DNA from: Desulfovibrionaceae bacterium
GTDB lineage: Bacteria > Desulfobacterota > Desulfovibrionia > Desulfovibrionales > Desulfovibrionaceae
Assembly: GCA_015709315.1 (NCBI GenBank)
Contig: JACCQI010000018.1
Span: forward strand, 1 to 62,472
DNA length: 62,472 nt
Direction: 5' to 3'
The notes under the pieces were generated by a model, which worked only from the letters and a program-made list of their open reading frames with translations, searched no databases and was not told where the DNA came from. The position numbers were made by a program, and so were the translations under genes. Position 1 is the stretch's first letter; each line of letters begins with the position of its first letter. Of the stretch, positions 35,020 to 43,542 are shown piece after piece.

Positions 35020-35292
35020 TTACCTGGGTTTGGTCTCGAACCGGATGCCTTGGTTGTCCTCGTCGTGCTGCCAGCCCCGGTCGTTCATGCATGCCTTGTA
35101 GCGGGCCTGCTGTTTGAGCTTGTTCAGGGGAAACTCCTCGCCCGCGATCACCTGGCAGTCCAGTGAATCGGTCTTGAACTTGTCGTCGGCGGTCGCGCCG
35201 GAATAGCCTTCGTGGCTCCATGGCTTGGAGCAGCCCGCGAACAGGAACAGGGATATGAGCGCGGCAAGCAGTACGGCGATGGTCCGGTGCAT
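35020..35292 (-). CDS. Small hypothetical lipoprotein
   Basis: This 90-residue protein has a signal peptide with lipobox LFAGC (Cys21). The mature part is short and polar and keeps two further cysteines (DSLDCQVI and YKACMNDRGW), which could form a disulfide in the periplasm. The motif of a second Cys in CMxxRGW is common in small outer-membrane lipoproteins of unknown role. It lies 13 bases after gpsA in the same direction. Confidence 0.8.
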   Translation of the reverse strand: MHRTIAVLLAALISLFLFAGCSKPWSHEGYSGATADDKFKTDSLDCQVIAGEEFPLNKLKQQARYKACMNDRGWQHDEDNQGIRFETKPR

Positions 35293-35305
35293 GGGGACTC
35301 CTCGG

Positions 35306-36298
35306 CTATTCGTCCTTCAGGTCCCGGCTCATCAGGTCGATGGTGGCCTTGGCCGGGTCTTTGCCTTCATACAATATCTTATAGACCTGCTCGGTGATGG
35401 GCAACTCCACTTCGAGCTTTTTTGAAAGATTGTACAGGGACTGGGTGGTCTTGACGCCCTCGGCCACGGCCTTCATCTCGCTCACGATGTCGTCGAGCTT
35501 CCGCCCCTGGCCCAGCTTGAGGCCCACCTGGCGGTTGCGCGACAGGTCGCCGGTGCAGGTCAGCACCAGGTCGCCCATGCCGGACAACCCCATGAAGGTC
35601 CGCTCCTGGCCGCCCATGGCCTGGCCCAACCGGCTCAGCTCGGCCAGTCCGCGCGTGATGAGCGCGGCGCGCGCGTCGTGCCCGAAGCCCAGGCCGTCGG
35701 CAATGCCCGCCGCGATGGCGATGACGTTTTTGACCGCGCCGCCCAGCTCCACGCCCCGGTAGTCCGGGGTGTAGTAGACGCGGAAATACGGCGTGGAGAA
35801 CGCCTCCTGCAGTTCGCGTCCCAGGTCGTGGTCGTCGCAGCCGAGCGACACCGAGGTGGGCATGTTCTCCGAGACCTCGGCGGCGAAGGACGGGCCGGAC
35901 AGGGAGGCGTAGCGCGGGCGCTTGCCTTCGAGGGACTGGGCCACCACGCGCGACATGGGCGCGAGCGTGTTCAGCTCGATGCCCTTGGAGGCACAGACGA
36001 TGACCGGGTTGTCCGGCAGGATGTCGTAGAAGCCCTTGAGCGCGGGCCGGATGAACTGGCTGGGGATGACGACCAGGAAATAATCGGCGTCGGCAAAGGC
36101 GGTCTCCGGGTCGTTCTCGACCAGGAGGCTGTCGGACAGGGTGTGCCCCGGAAGAAAGGTCTTGTTTTCGCGGGTGGCGCGGATTTCTGCCACCACCTCG
36201 GGCTCGCGGGCCCAGAGCACGGTTTCCCGCCCGTTTTTGGCGAGCATGTCGGCCAGGGTGGTTCCCCAGGCCCCGGCGCCCAGAACGGCTATCTTCAT
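35306..36298 (-). CDS. gpsA: GpsA, NAD(P)-dependent glycerol-3-phosphate dehydrogenase
   Basis: This 330-residue enzyme has the N-terminal motif IAVLGAGAWGTTLADML, the catalytic-region VIAIAAGIADGLGFGHDARAA (split by reading at about 190-210) and the GLSGMGDLVLTCTGDLSRNR motif. It makes sn-glycerol-3-phosphate from dihydroxyacetone phosphate for phospholipid synthesis. ATG 36298 follows AAGGAGAACATTCGA; a longer frame upstream has no support. It heads the minus-strand group gpsA-lipoprotein-Rossmann-cbiD. Confidence 0.95.
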   Translation of the reverse strand: MKIAVLGAGAWGTTLADMLAKNGRETVLWAREPEVVAEIRATRENKTFLPGHTLSDSLLVENDPETAFADADYFLVVIPSQFIRPALKGFYDILPDNPVIVCASKGIELNTLAPMSRVVAQSLEGKRPRYASLSGPSFAAEVSENMPTSVSLGCDDHDLGRELQEAFSTPYFRVYYTPDYRGVELGGAVKNVIAIAAGIADGLGFGHDARAALITRGLAELSRLGQAMGGQERTFMGLSGMGDLVLTCTGDLSRNRQVGLKLGQGRKLDDIVSEMKAVAEGVKTTQSLYNLSKKLEVELPITEQVYKILYEGKDPAKATIDLMSRDLKDE

Positions 36299-36440
36299 TC
36301 GAATGTTCTCCTTGTGTTCGTTGTGCAGTATCGAAGCATACGTGGGGCCGGACCGGGTGGCAAGGGGATATGCCCCGTTCCCGCGCCCGAAGGCGCGCAA
36401 TCGGTTGCATCCGTTCCCGGCGGCGGGTATACACCCTCCC

Positions 36441-36917
36441 ATGGCTATTCAATTCACCGAGACCGAGGAAAGGATCCTGGCCCTGGCGGGGCGCGACCTG
36501 CCGGACACGGAACGCCCCTTCAAGGCCATAGCCGACGAGGCGGGCTGTACCGAGCAGGAGGTCATCGACCTGCTGGCCGATCTCAAGAAGCGCAAGATCA
36601 TCCGCCGGTTCGGCGCGACGCTCAGGCACCAGAAGGCGGGCTACGGCCACAACGCCATGGTCGCCTGGCGGGTGCCCGAGGAGCGGAGCGACGAGGTGGG
36701 GGATATTTTTTCGGCCCGGCCCGAGATTTCCCACTGCTACATCCGGCGCACCTACCCGGAGTGGACCTACAACTTCTACACCATGATCCACGGCGAGCGG
36801 CCCGGCCAGGCCCTGGAGGTGGTGGCCGAGCTGGAGCGGATCACCGGCATCGACGACAATTGCGTGCTCAAGTCTCTCAAGGAACTCAAAAAGACCTCCA
36901 TGGTCTATTTCAAGTAA
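36441..36917 (+). CDS. Siroheme decarboxylase subunit (AhbA/AhbB, Lrp/AsnC-like)
   Basis: This 158-residue protein has an N-terminal AsnC-type winged helix (about 5-60) and a C-terminal ferredoxin-like domain. The junction IIRRFGATLRHQKAGYGHNAMVAW carries the RRFGA and HNAMV features of AhbA/AhbB/NirD-type siroheme decarboxylases (shown here in pieces; positions about 53-77). AhbA and AhbB together convert siroheme to didecarboxysiroheme on the route to heme used by Desulfovibrio. The gene lies ten bases before hemL. The partner subunit and AhbC/AhbD are not in the window, so I cannot say whether this is A or B. A plain Lrp regulator is less likely. Confidence 0.82.
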   Translation: MAIQFTETEERILALAGRDLPDTERPFKAIADEAGCTEQEVIDLLADLKKRKIIRRFGATLRHQKAGYGHNAMVAWRVPEERSDEVGDIFSARPEISHCYIRRTYPEWTYNFYTMIHGERPGQALEVVAELERITGIDDNCVLKSLKELKKTSMVYFK

Positions 36918-36926
36918 GGAACCGAC

Positions 36927-38186
36927 ATGAACTCCAAGGAACTTTACGCCAAGGCCCGGACCCTGATGCCCGGCGGCGTCAATTCGCCCCTGCGCGCCTG
37001 CAAGTACGTCAACAGCGAACCCGTGTTCATCAGGAACGCCAAGGGCGCGCATCTCTTCGACGAGGACGGCCGCGAGTACATCGACTACGTCTTTTCCTGG
37101 GGACCGCAGATCCTCGGCCACCAGGACCCGGCGGTCAGCGCCGCGGCCCACGAGGCCATCGACCTCGGCTCCAGCTACGGCGCGCCCTGCCTGGGCGAGA
37201 TCGAACTGGCCGAGGCCATTTCCCGGCTCATCCCGTCCATGGAGATGATGCGCATGGTCTCCTCGGGCACCGAGGCCACCATGTCCGCCCTGCGGCTGGC
37301 GCGCGGCTACACCGGGCGCAAGAAATTCGTCAAGTTCATCGGCAACTACCACGGCCACGCCGACGCCTTCCTGGCCGCCGCCGGGAGCGCGGCCGCCACC
37401 GTGCCCGGCACCCCCGGCGTGCCCGAGGAGGTCACGGCCCACACCCTGCTCGCCCAGTACAACGACCTGGAAGCGGTCAAGGCCCTCTTCGCGGAGAACG
37501 GCGAGGACATCGCCTGCGTCATCGTGGAGCCGGTGGCCGGCAACATGGGGTTGGTCCTGCCCGCGGACGGCTTTCTCCAGGGCTTGCGCGACCTGTGTAC
37601 CGAGCACGGTGCGCTGCTCATCTTCGACGAGGTCATCACCGGCTTCCGCGTGTCGCCCGGCGGGGCGCAGGTGCGGTTCGGCATCACCCCGGACCTGACC
37701 ACGCTCGGCAAGATCATCGGCGGCGGCTTCCCGGTGGGCTGCTTCGGCGGCAAGCGGGAGATCATGGAGCACATGGCCCCGCTGGGCGGCGTGTTCCAGG
37801 CCGGGACCCTGTCCGGCAACCCGGTGGCCATGGCCGCCGGTCTGGCCACGCTCAAGCGACTCGCCGAATGCGACTACGACGCGCTGGAGGCCCGCACCAC
37901 CGCCCTGACCGACGGGCTGGCGGAAATCATGCGTGAAAAGGGCAAGCCCGTGACGGTCAACCGGATCGCCTCGGCCTTCACCATGTATTTCAACGACGGG
38001 CCCGTGACCAACATGGCCGAGTCCGGCAACTCCGATTCCGAAGCCTACGCCGCCTACTGGCGGCAGATGCTCGCCGGAGGCGTGTACCTCGCCCCGGCCG
38101 GCTTCGAGTGCGCCTTCACCTCCTTCGCCCACACGGACGAGGATTTCGAGAAAACCCTGGAGGCGGCCCGCAAGGTCGAATTCTAG
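36927..38186 (+). CDS. hemL: HemL, glutamate-1-semialdehyde 2,1-aminomutase
   Basis: This 419-residue PLP enzyme has [33 protein letters not shown], the [15 protein letters not shown] region and the PLP lysine in [14 protein letters not shown]. It converts glutamate-1-semialdehyde to 5-aminolevulinate in the C5 pathway, the entry to heme, siroheme and cobalamin. AAGGAACCGAC precedes the ATG. It is cotranscribed with the upstream siroheme decarboxylase-like gene and ends at a strong terminator. Confidence 0.96.
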   Translation: MNSKELYAKARTLMPGGVNSPLRACKYVNSEPVFIRNAKGAHLFDEDGREYIDYVFSWGPQILGHQDPAVSAAAHEAIDLGSSYGAPCLGEIELAEAISRLIPSMEMMRMVSSGTEATMSALRLARGYTGRKKFVKFIGNYHGHADAFLAAAGSAAATVPGTPGVPEEVTAHTLLAQYNDLEAVKALFAENGEDIACVIVEPVAGNMGLVLPADGFLQGLRDLCTEHGALLIFDEVITGFRVSPGGAQVRFGITPDLTTLGKIIGGGFPVGCFGGKREIMEHMAPLGGVFQAGTLSGNPVAMAAGLATLKRLAECDYDALEARTTALTDGLAEIMREKGKPVTVNRIASAFTMYFNDGPVTNMAESGNSDSEAYAAYWRQMLAGGVYLAPAGFECAFTSFAHTDEDFEKTLEAARKVEF

Positions 38187-38216
38187 AAGCCGCAAGCGGG
38201 CGGCATGACCCAACGG

Positions 38217-38252
38217 ACGGCCGGGACGCGGACATGCGTCCCGGCCGTTTTT
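38217..38252 (+). terminator. Terminator after hemL
   Basis: A perfect 13-bp stem, ACGGCCGGGACGC (38217-38229) with GCGTCCCGGCCGT (38236-38248), is followed by five T. Confidence 0.9.
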
Positions 38253-38333
38253 CCCCGGTTCGCCGTTCCGTTCCGGGCCATATTTTCACGGATTTTTCTT
38301 TCTTAGAGACGCAGTTGCTGGTAGATATACACA

Positions 38334-39362
38334 ATGTCCGCAAAAAAAATCGCCATTTACGCATTGACTTCCCAGGGACTCTCCCTGGCCTGCCGCCTTG
38401 GCTCCCGGCTGGACGGAACGGTGTACGCCTCCCGTCGGCTGGAACCCGACGACGCCATGCAGTTCGATTCCCTGTCGGACCTGGTCTCGGCCACCTTTCA
38501 TGCCTTCGACGGGCACGTTTTCGTGGCCGCCGCGGGCATTGTCGTCCGGTGCATCGCGCCGCATCTCCAGAGCAAGGAAACCGATCCCGCCGTGGTCTGC
38601 CTGGATCAGAAGGGCGAGTTCGCCGTCAGCCTGTTGTCCGGCCACCTGGGCGGGGCCAACGAACTGGCCGCCAAGTGCGCCCGCGCCGTGGGGGGCCAGG
38701 CGGTGATCACCACGGCCACGGATTCCGTGGGCGTCCTGTCCGTGGACACCCTGGCCGCGTCCAAAGGAATGGTCATCGGCGACATGGACGGCATCAAGGC
38801 CGTCAACATGGCTCTGCTGGAAGGGCAGACGGTCCAGCTCCACGATCCCGAGGACTGGCTCGGCCTGGCCTGGGACACCTGTTTTGAGGGCGTGGCCCGC
38901 AAGGAGGAGTGGGACCACGACAGCCCCGGCATCTGGGTGACCTGGCACAACGACTGCCCGGACGGCGCCCTGGCCATGTATCCGCGCGTCCTGCACATGG
39001 GCATCGGCTGTCGCCGCAACGTCACCACCTTCGAGATCCTGGACCTCGTGCATGACGTGTTTAACAAGTTCAACCTGGCCATGGAGGCCATCGCCTCGGT
39101 GGCGTCCGTGGAGGCCAAGCGCAACGAAGGCGGCCTGCTGGAAGCGGCCCAGGCATTCGGCGTGGAGCCGGTGTTCTTTTCCACCGCGCAACTGGCGGCC
39201 ATCCGCGTGCCCAATCCCTCGGACAAGGTGGAGCAGCACATGAACGTGCCGTCCGTGGCCGAGGCTTCGGCCCTGCGCGCCTCCCACGGCGGCGATCTGA
39301 TCGTGCCCAAGGAAAAGACCGAGACCGTCACCCTGGCCATTGCCCGGAGCACCCGTGCTTAA
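38334..39362 (+). CDS. cbiG: CbiG, cobalt-precorrin-5A hydrolase
   Basis: This 342-residue protein has an N-terminal and central CbiG region (GHVFVAAAGIVVRCIAPHL; LDQKGEFAVSLLSGHLGGAN) and a C-terminal domain with GIGCRRN and NPSDKVEQHMN. It opens the delta-lactone of cobalt-precorrin-5A, releasing acetaldehyde, and is specific to the anaerobic B12 route. The start ATG has only a weak ribosome site. It overlaps cobJ by eight bases if cobJ starts at GTG 39355, indicating coupling. Confidence 0.94.
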   Translation: MSAKKIAIYALTSQGLSLACRLGSRLDGTVYASRRLEPDDAMQFDSLSDLVSATFHAFDGHVFVAAAGIVVRCIAPHLQSKETDPAVVCLDQKGEFAVSLLSGHLGGANELAAKCARAVGGQAVITTATDSVGVLSVDTLAASKGMVIGDMDGIKAVNMALLEGQTVQLHDPEDWLGLAWDTCFEGVARKEEWDHDSPGIWVTWHNDCPDGALAMYPRVLHMGIGCRRNVTTFEILDLVHDVFNKFNLAMEAIASVASVEAKRNEGGLLEAAQAFGVEPVFFSTAQLAAIRVPNPSDKVEQHMNVPSVAEASALRASHGGDLIVPKEKTETVTLAIARSTRA

Positions 39363-40101
39363 GGCGGTCAGCCTTGGGCCCGGTGACGGGTCCCTGCTCA
39401 CCCCGGCCGCGCGGCAGGCCATTGGGGAGGCGGACTTTGTGGCCGGGTACAAGGGATATCTCGAACTGGTCCCGCCCGATCTCCTGGAGGGCAAGCAGAC
39501 ACTTTCCACCGGCATGATGGGCGAGGTGGAACGCGCCAGGGGCGCGGTGCGGGCCGCCCGCGAAGGCAGGCGGACGGTCATGGTCTGCTCCGGCGACGCG
39601 GGCATCTACGCCATGGCCGGACTGCTGCTGGAAATTCTGGAGGCCGAGGGACTCCTCGACAGCATTCCCTTCGAGGTGGTGCCCGGCGTGGCCGCCTTCA
39701 ACGCCGCGGCCGCCCTGCTCGGCGCGCCGCTGATGCACGATTTCGCCTCGGTCAGCCTGAGCGACCTGCTCACTCCCTGGGAGGTGATCGAGCGCCGTCT
39801 CGCGGCCGCCGCCTCCGCCGACTTCGTCATCGCCATCTACAACCCCCGGTCGAAAAAGCGCAGCGACCACCTGGTGAAGGCGCTCGGCATCATAGGACAA
39901 TTCCGCGGCCCCGAAACCCCGGTCGGCGTGGTGGGCAGGGCCTACCGCCAGGGCCAGGCCGTGCGCGTCGAGAGCCTGGGCGGGGTGGATGTTGAGCGCG
40001 TGGACATGCAGACCGTGCTCATCGTGGGCAATTCGGCCACCCGGAGGACGGGCGGCCGGATGCTCACCCCTCGCGGGTACCATCAAAAATACTCGATTTG
40101 A
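39355..40101 (+). CDS. cobJ: CobJ/CbiH, precorrin-3B C17-methyltransferase
   Basis: This 248-residue tetrapyrrole methylase begins LKAVSLGPGDGSLLTPAAR, with GDAGIYAM in the SAM-binding loop and FVIAIYNPRSKKR, typical of CobJ/CbiH. It methylates C17 and contracts the ring. GTG 39355 follows CGGAGCACCC; a TTG at 39340 is an alternative. It is coupled to cbiG by overlap. A weak 7-bp hairpin with T run (40122-40150) may end the unit before the cytochrome gene. Confidence 0.93.
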   Translation: MLKAVSLGPGDGSLLTPAARQAIGEADFVAGYKGYLELVPPDLLEGKQTLSTGMMGEVERARGAVRAAREGRRTVMVCSGDAGIYAMAGLLLEILEAEGLLDSIPFEVVPGVAAFNAAAALLGAPLMHDFASVSLSDLLTPWEVIERRLAAAASADFVIAIYNPRSKKRSDHLVKALGIIGQFRGPETPVGVVGRAYRQGQAVRVESLGGVDVERVDMQTVLIVGNSATRRTGGRMLTPRGYHQKYSI

Positions 40102-40186
40102 GGCAGAAGCGGAATGTATGGAAAGCCTCTTGCCATGAACAGGCTTTTTCAGGTAAAAGCAGGGGTCTACGATGGCATCCCCCTGC

Positions 40187-40215
40187 TTGACAGGGGTGGG
40201 ATGTTTATTTATCCC
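40187..40215 (+). promoter_or_regulatory. Candidate promoter of cytochrome c3
   Basis: A perfect TTGACA (40187-40192), a 17-base spacer and a weak -10 TATCCC (40210-40215) lie about 55 bases before the start codon. The -35 is strong, the -10 poor. Confidence 0.4.
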
Positions 40216-40270
40216 GCATAGTAGAGAGTGTGACTGTTTATTATTTCATGCAACAGGAGGAACTAGGTAA

Positions 40271-40681
40271 ATGAAGAAATCTTTGCTCATCAGCCTGATG
40301 GTTGCCGCTCTGGTGTGCGTCTTCGCGCTGCCCACCGTGTTCGCCGGTCCCGCAGCCCCGGACGTTATCACCATGTCGGTTCCCGAAGGCGTCAAAGCGA
40401 CCAAGACACCCGTGACGCTGTCTCACAAGAAGCACGAAGCCGAGTACGGCATCGACTGTCTGGTCTGTCACCACAAGGCCACGTCCAAGGACGACATCAA
40501 GGGCTGTGCTTCCGAAGGCTGCCACACCGATGCCTCCAAGGCCGCCAAGAAGGACCCCAAGGGCTTCTACAAGGCTTTCCATGCCAAGGCTGACGCCTCT
40601 TGCCTGGGTTGCCACAAGAAGGAAAAGAAAGCCGGCAAGGCCGCTCCCGTGAGCTGCAAGGACTGCCACCCCAAGAAGTAA
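40271..40681 (+). CDS. Periplasmic tetraheme cytochrome c3 (class III)
   Basis: This 136-residue precursor has a Sec signal peptide of about 25 residues ending PTVFA and a mature chain of about 111. Four heme-binding motifs are present: CLVCH, CASEGCH, CLGCH and CKDCH, plus additional His ligands. Type I cytochrome c3 takes electrons from periplasmic hydrogenases and formate dehydrogenases and passes them to membrane complexes. The fourth motif is CxxCH here, while D. vulgaris c3 uses CxxxxCH. The mature chain is Lys-rich, as expected for docking. A strong ribosome site (AGGAGGAACTAGGTAA) and its own terminator suggest high expression. Confidence 0.95.
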   Translation: MKKSLLISLMVAALVCVFALPTVFAGPAAPDVITMSVPEGVKATKTPVTLSHKKHEAEYGIDCLVCHHKATSKDDIKGCASEGCHTDASKAAKKDPKGFYKAFHAKADASCLGCHKKEKKAGKAAPVSCKDCHPKK

Positions 40682-40699
40682 GACGCTAGGGTAATTCGA

Positions 40700-40726
40700 G
40701 GGGGCTGCCAGACAGCCCCCTTTTTT
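40700..40726 (+). terminator. Terminator of cytochrome c3
   Basis: The stem GGGGGCTG (40700-40707) pairs with CAGCCCCC (40713-40720) across a five-base loop and is followed by six T. Confidence 0.88.
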
Positions 40727-40750
40727 CCAACCTTCCTCCCGGAGGTAATT

Positions 40751-41899
40751 ATGACCCCGGCCCCCCCGCCTCCCACCGACGAAAAGATCGATGTAAGCGA
40801 TATGCTGAACGAACCCACCGATAGAGACGCTCTGGACCCGGATTCCGTGGATGCGGATTTCGAGCAGGAGCTGGAGGATCTCTTTTCCGACGATCTCGAA
40901 GACGACACCCGCGATCCCGCCGGTGACGACGAGCCCGTGGTGCTCGACGACGAGATCGACGAGGCGGGTGACGAGCCCATCTCGCTTGACGACATGGCCG
41001 ACGAGGCCGACGACGATCTGATCGTGCTCGACGACATGGTCGAGGAGCCTGCGGCCGCTTCCGGCGCCGAGGACGTCGAGGCGCTGGTGGAGGATATCGC
41101 CGAGGAACCGGCGGACGAGCCCGAGGAGGAAGAGGAGGAGATCATCGAGCTGGACGACCTGGTCGAGGAGGCCGAGGCCGACGAACCGGCCGATGACGAG
41201 GACATCGTGGTCCTGGATGACATGCTGGAGGAGGAAGCCCCCGAGCCGGAGGCCGAACCCGAAGAAGAAATTTCCCTCGAACCCGAGGACATGATGGATG
41301 CCGCCCTGGCCGAGGAACCCGCGCCGGAAGTGCCGGTGGACGAGGCCGTTCCCGATGCGGTCATCGACGACATCCTCGACGAGCCGGAATCCGGGCTTGC
41401 CGACGAACCCATTGATCTCGCCGACCTGGATGAACCCGCCGAAGAGGCCGATGCCCTGGATTCCGAACTGACCGGCCTGGACGAGCTGGACGAGCTGGAC
41501 GAGGAAGACATGGACGACGTGGACAGCCTCCTGGACAACGTGGAGGTGGACGTGTCCGACGTGGTGGACGCCGAGGAGGCCGAAGCCGAGGACATGGAAA
41601 TTCCGGAAGTGGGCGCGGATGAATCCATCGGCGACATGCTGGCCGCCGAGGCCATGCCGCCCGACGCCGGTGTGGACGTGTCCGACGACGTGGACGTGGA
41701 CCAGCTTTTGGTGGAGGTCCGTTCCGAGACAGAGGCGTCCAGCGTGGCCGAGCTTCAGGGCAAGATCGCACTGCTCGAGTCCCGGGTGGAGGACCTGGAG
41801 AAGCGGCTGCGCGACGAGATCGCCCATCTGGTGCCCGCCGAAGCCGCCCGCATCATCCGGGAGGAGATCGCCGCCCTGGCGGCGGAACTCGACGATTAG
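40751..41899 (+). CDS. Highly acidic repetitive protein with C-terminal coiled coil
   Basis: This 382-residue protein has no signal peptide, membrane helix or cysteine motif. By eye well over a third of the residues are Asp or Glu. From about residue 57 to 165 a short motif recurs at least five times: VVLDDEIDEA, ISLDDMADEA, IVLDDMVEEP, IELDDLVEEA and VVLDDMLEEE. Similar but more degenerate units continue to about 300. Residues ~325-382 form a conventional coiled coil (AELQGKIALLESRVEDLEKRL). A GGAGG lies seven bases before the ATG. It follows the cytochrome c3 terminator and has its own terminator. I know no named family; a scaffold or multivalent binding protein in the cytoplasm is inference. 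Confidence 0.8.
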   Translation: MTPAPPPPTDEKIDVSDMLNEPTDRDALDPDSVDADFEQELEDLFSDDLEDDTRDPAGDDEPVVLDDEIDEAGDEPISLDDMADEADDDLIVLDDMVEEPAAASGAEDVEALVEDIAEEPADEPEEEEEEIIELDDLVEEAEADEPADDEDIVVLDDMLEEEAPEPEAEPEEEISLEPEDMMDAALAEEPAPEVPVDEAVPDAVIDDILDEPESGLADEPIDLADLDEPAEEADALDSELTGLDELDELDEEDMDDVDSLLDNVEVDVSDVVDAEEAEAEDMEIPEVGADESIGDMLAAEAMPPDAGVDVSDDVDVDQLLVEVRSETEASSVAELQGKIALLESRVEDLEKRLRDEIAHLVPAEAARIIREEIAALAAELDD

Positions 41900-41916
41900 G
41901 ATTTTGCACGCAAAAG

Positions 41917-41947
41917 GCCCGCCATGACAGCATGGCGGGCTTTTTTT
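41917..41947 (+). terminator. Terminator after the acidic protein gene
   Basis: GCCCGCCATG (41917-41926) pairs perfectly with CATGGCGGGC (41931-41940) across ACAG and is followed by seven T. On the other strand AAAA after the stem gives a weaker bidirectional signal for the convergent gene. Confidence 0.92.
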
Positions 41948-41960
41948 CGTGGACGGCTTC

Positions 41961-42896
41961 CTATATCGAATTCCGCCAGGCCGGGAGCAGGGTGTCCAGG
42001 GAGTTGGCCAGCAGGCGCATGTAGCGCAGCTCCAGGCCGATCATCTCGATGTCCCGGCGGCGCAGCCATTCGGACATCCAGGCAAAGCGCAGGGCGAGGA
42101 GCAATTCCGGGAGCAGGGCGAAGGAGTCGGGATCCAGGCAGCCGCTGTCCTTGAGTTCGCGGAGCAGGGCCGGGGCCAGGCCGCGCACCAGGGCGGGCGG
42201 GTCCTCGATGCCCACGCAGCCCAGGCAGTTGGCCGCGTCGAACAGGGCGGGCCGGACTCCGGCGAATTCCCAGTCGATGACCGCGGCCACGCCGGTTCCG
42301 CGCCAGATGACGTTCAGGGGGTGGAAGTCGCCCTGGCAGAAGGCGCGCGGCAGATGGGGCCACGCCTCGAACAGGGGCGCGAGCGCCGGGAGCACGTTTT
42401 TCAACTCGCGGTGTATCCCCGGATGGCGGGTCCGCACGGTCCCAATGAGTTCGTTGACGTAATCCTCCAGCGCCAGTTCCGGCTCGGTGTCGAACCCCGC
42501 GACCGAGCGGCTTTCCCGGCGCAGGGCGGCCAGGAAGCGGCCGAGGTTCGCGCCCCGGTCGGCGTGCTCGACGAATTCGGGCCGGGGCAGGGGGTCGCCG
42601 GGAACGTATGGGGAGAGCTGGTAGGCATGGCCGTCGCGTTCCGGGGCGAAGCGGTTGTCCGGTCCGGGCAGGTAGGCGGGCACGGGCAGCCCGGCCTCTG
42701 CCAGCAGGTGGAGTGCGCGGCCGATGCGCTCGCGCCGGTCGGACTGGCCCGGCCGGAGCCGCTCGATCATCCAGGTCCGGCCGTCGGCGTCCTCCACGGC
42801 CATGCGCTGCACGCACCGCTCGGGGCTTCCGGGCAGAAAGAGGTCGGTGCGGGGGCGGGCCGGGACCAGCCCCCACAGGGAAAGCAGTTCTATCAT
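41961..42896 (-). CDS. APH/choline kinase-family phosphotransferase
   Basis: This 311-residue protein of the aminoglycoside phosphotransferase fold has the catalytic loop FCQGDFHPLNVIW (HxDxxxxN pattern in the form GDFHPLN) and the metal-binding AVIDWEFAG. The start lacks a resistance-type signature, and family members in such genomes often phosphorylate sugars, choline or homoserine. Substrate unknown; not evidence of antibiotic resistance. It begins three bases after the lipoprotein gene upstream and is probably coupled to it. Confidence 0.82.
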   Translation of the reverse strand: MIELLSLWGLVPARPRTDLFLPGSPERCVQRMAVEDADGRTWMIERLRPGQSDRRERIGRALHLLAEAGLPVPAYLPGPDNRFAPERDGHAYQLSPYVPGDPLPRPEFVEHADRGANLGRFLAALRRESRSVAGFDTEPELALEDYVNELIGTVRTRHPGIHRELKNVLPALAPLFEAWPHLPRAFCQGDFHPLNVIWRGTGVAAVIDWEFAGVRPALFDAANCLGCVGIEDPPALVRGLAPALLRELKDSGCLDPDSFALLPELLLALRFAWMSEWLRRRDIEMIGLELRYMRLLANSLDTLLPAWRNSI

Positions 42897-42899
42897 CGG

Positions 42900-43442
42900 C
42901 TACTGGATGCCGAGAACGGAACAAAGCCTGGGCATGTTGGCCCTGATGATTTCCTGCTCGGAAAGAGGCACCTGCTTGTCCACTTCAGCCTGGAACGCCT
43001 CCATCTGGCCGCCGCCCTGCTTGGCGAGCATCTGCTTCATCATTTCCCGCTGGTCCTCGGGCATGTCCTTGAGTTGGGCCTGCATCTGCTCGTTGACCTT
43101 GTTCATTTGTTCCGCGCTGACCATGACCAGGGAGTGGCTGTATATGTACATGAACCGGTCGCTGTCCCAGCCCAGCGCCTCGACGGACGCGATGACCTTG
43201 GCGGTCAGGAACGCGCCGGAGGCTTCGCCGATCTGTTTCTGGGTCTCGGCGGTCAGGCCGGGAACCTTGGGCAGGTCGTCCAAAAACCGTTCGAATTCCG
43301 AGGCGGAGAACGGGCCGCCGACCTCCTCGACCACGGTTTTGCCCTCTTCGGACAGCGGGGCCTTGTCGGCGTCGTCGCCGCAACCGGCGAGCATGGTCAG
43401 GGCGGCGAGCATGAGAAGCAGGGAAAAGGCGAATCTGGGCAT
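42900..43442 (-). CDS. Hypothetical lipoprotein
   Basis: This 180-residue protein has a lipobox MLAGC (Cys21) and a helical, Gln/Met/Glu-rich mature part (NEQMQAQLKDMPEDQREMMKQML). ATG 43442 follows AAGGAGAACCC; a frame 23 codons longer was rejected. The helical periplasmic part could be a chaperone-like or sensor lipoprotein, but I recognise no family. The gene upstream, 100 bases away, encodes a second helical lipoprotein of similar size with related local pattern (SxxxLDRFL / ASEFERFLDDL). Confidence 0.8.
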   Translation of the reverse strand: MPRFAFSLLLMLAALTMLAGCGDDADKAPLSEEGKTVVEEVGGPFSASEFERFLDDLPKVPGLTAETQKQIGEASGAFLTAKVIASVEALGWDSDRFMYIYSHSLVMVSAEQMNKVNEQMQAQLKDMPEDQREMMKQMLAKQGGGQMEAFQAEVDKQVPLSEQEIIRANMPRLCSVLGIQ

Positions 43443-43542
43443 GGGTTCTCCTTGATGATGCTGGTTGGTACTCTTCATCCAGCCTATATTGGGTGGACGG
43501 GTTTTCGTCAACCGATGGCGAACCGGCAGCGGGGCGAGCGGG

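Noticed and set aside
33506-35221. Upstream extension of the cbiD reading frame to position 35221
   Set aside because: The extension reads Arg/Pro/Gly-rich nonsense and overlaps the Rossmann/DUF2867 gene; the recognisable CbiD start is at 33505.
35379-38213. A 944-codon minus-strand frame over gpsA, the siroheme decarboxylase gene and hemL
   Set aside because: It is antisense or out of frame to three clearly recognised genes and has no protein-like motifs.
40173-40187. TGGCA-like sequence resembling a sigma54 promoter before cytochrome c3
   Set aside because: The GG and GC elements are one base too close, and the TTGACA just downstream is a better explanation.
41961-42896. Aminoglycoside resistance gene
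   Set aside because: The APH fold is shared by many metabolic kinases; nothing in the sequence or neighbourhood points to antibiotic resistance.
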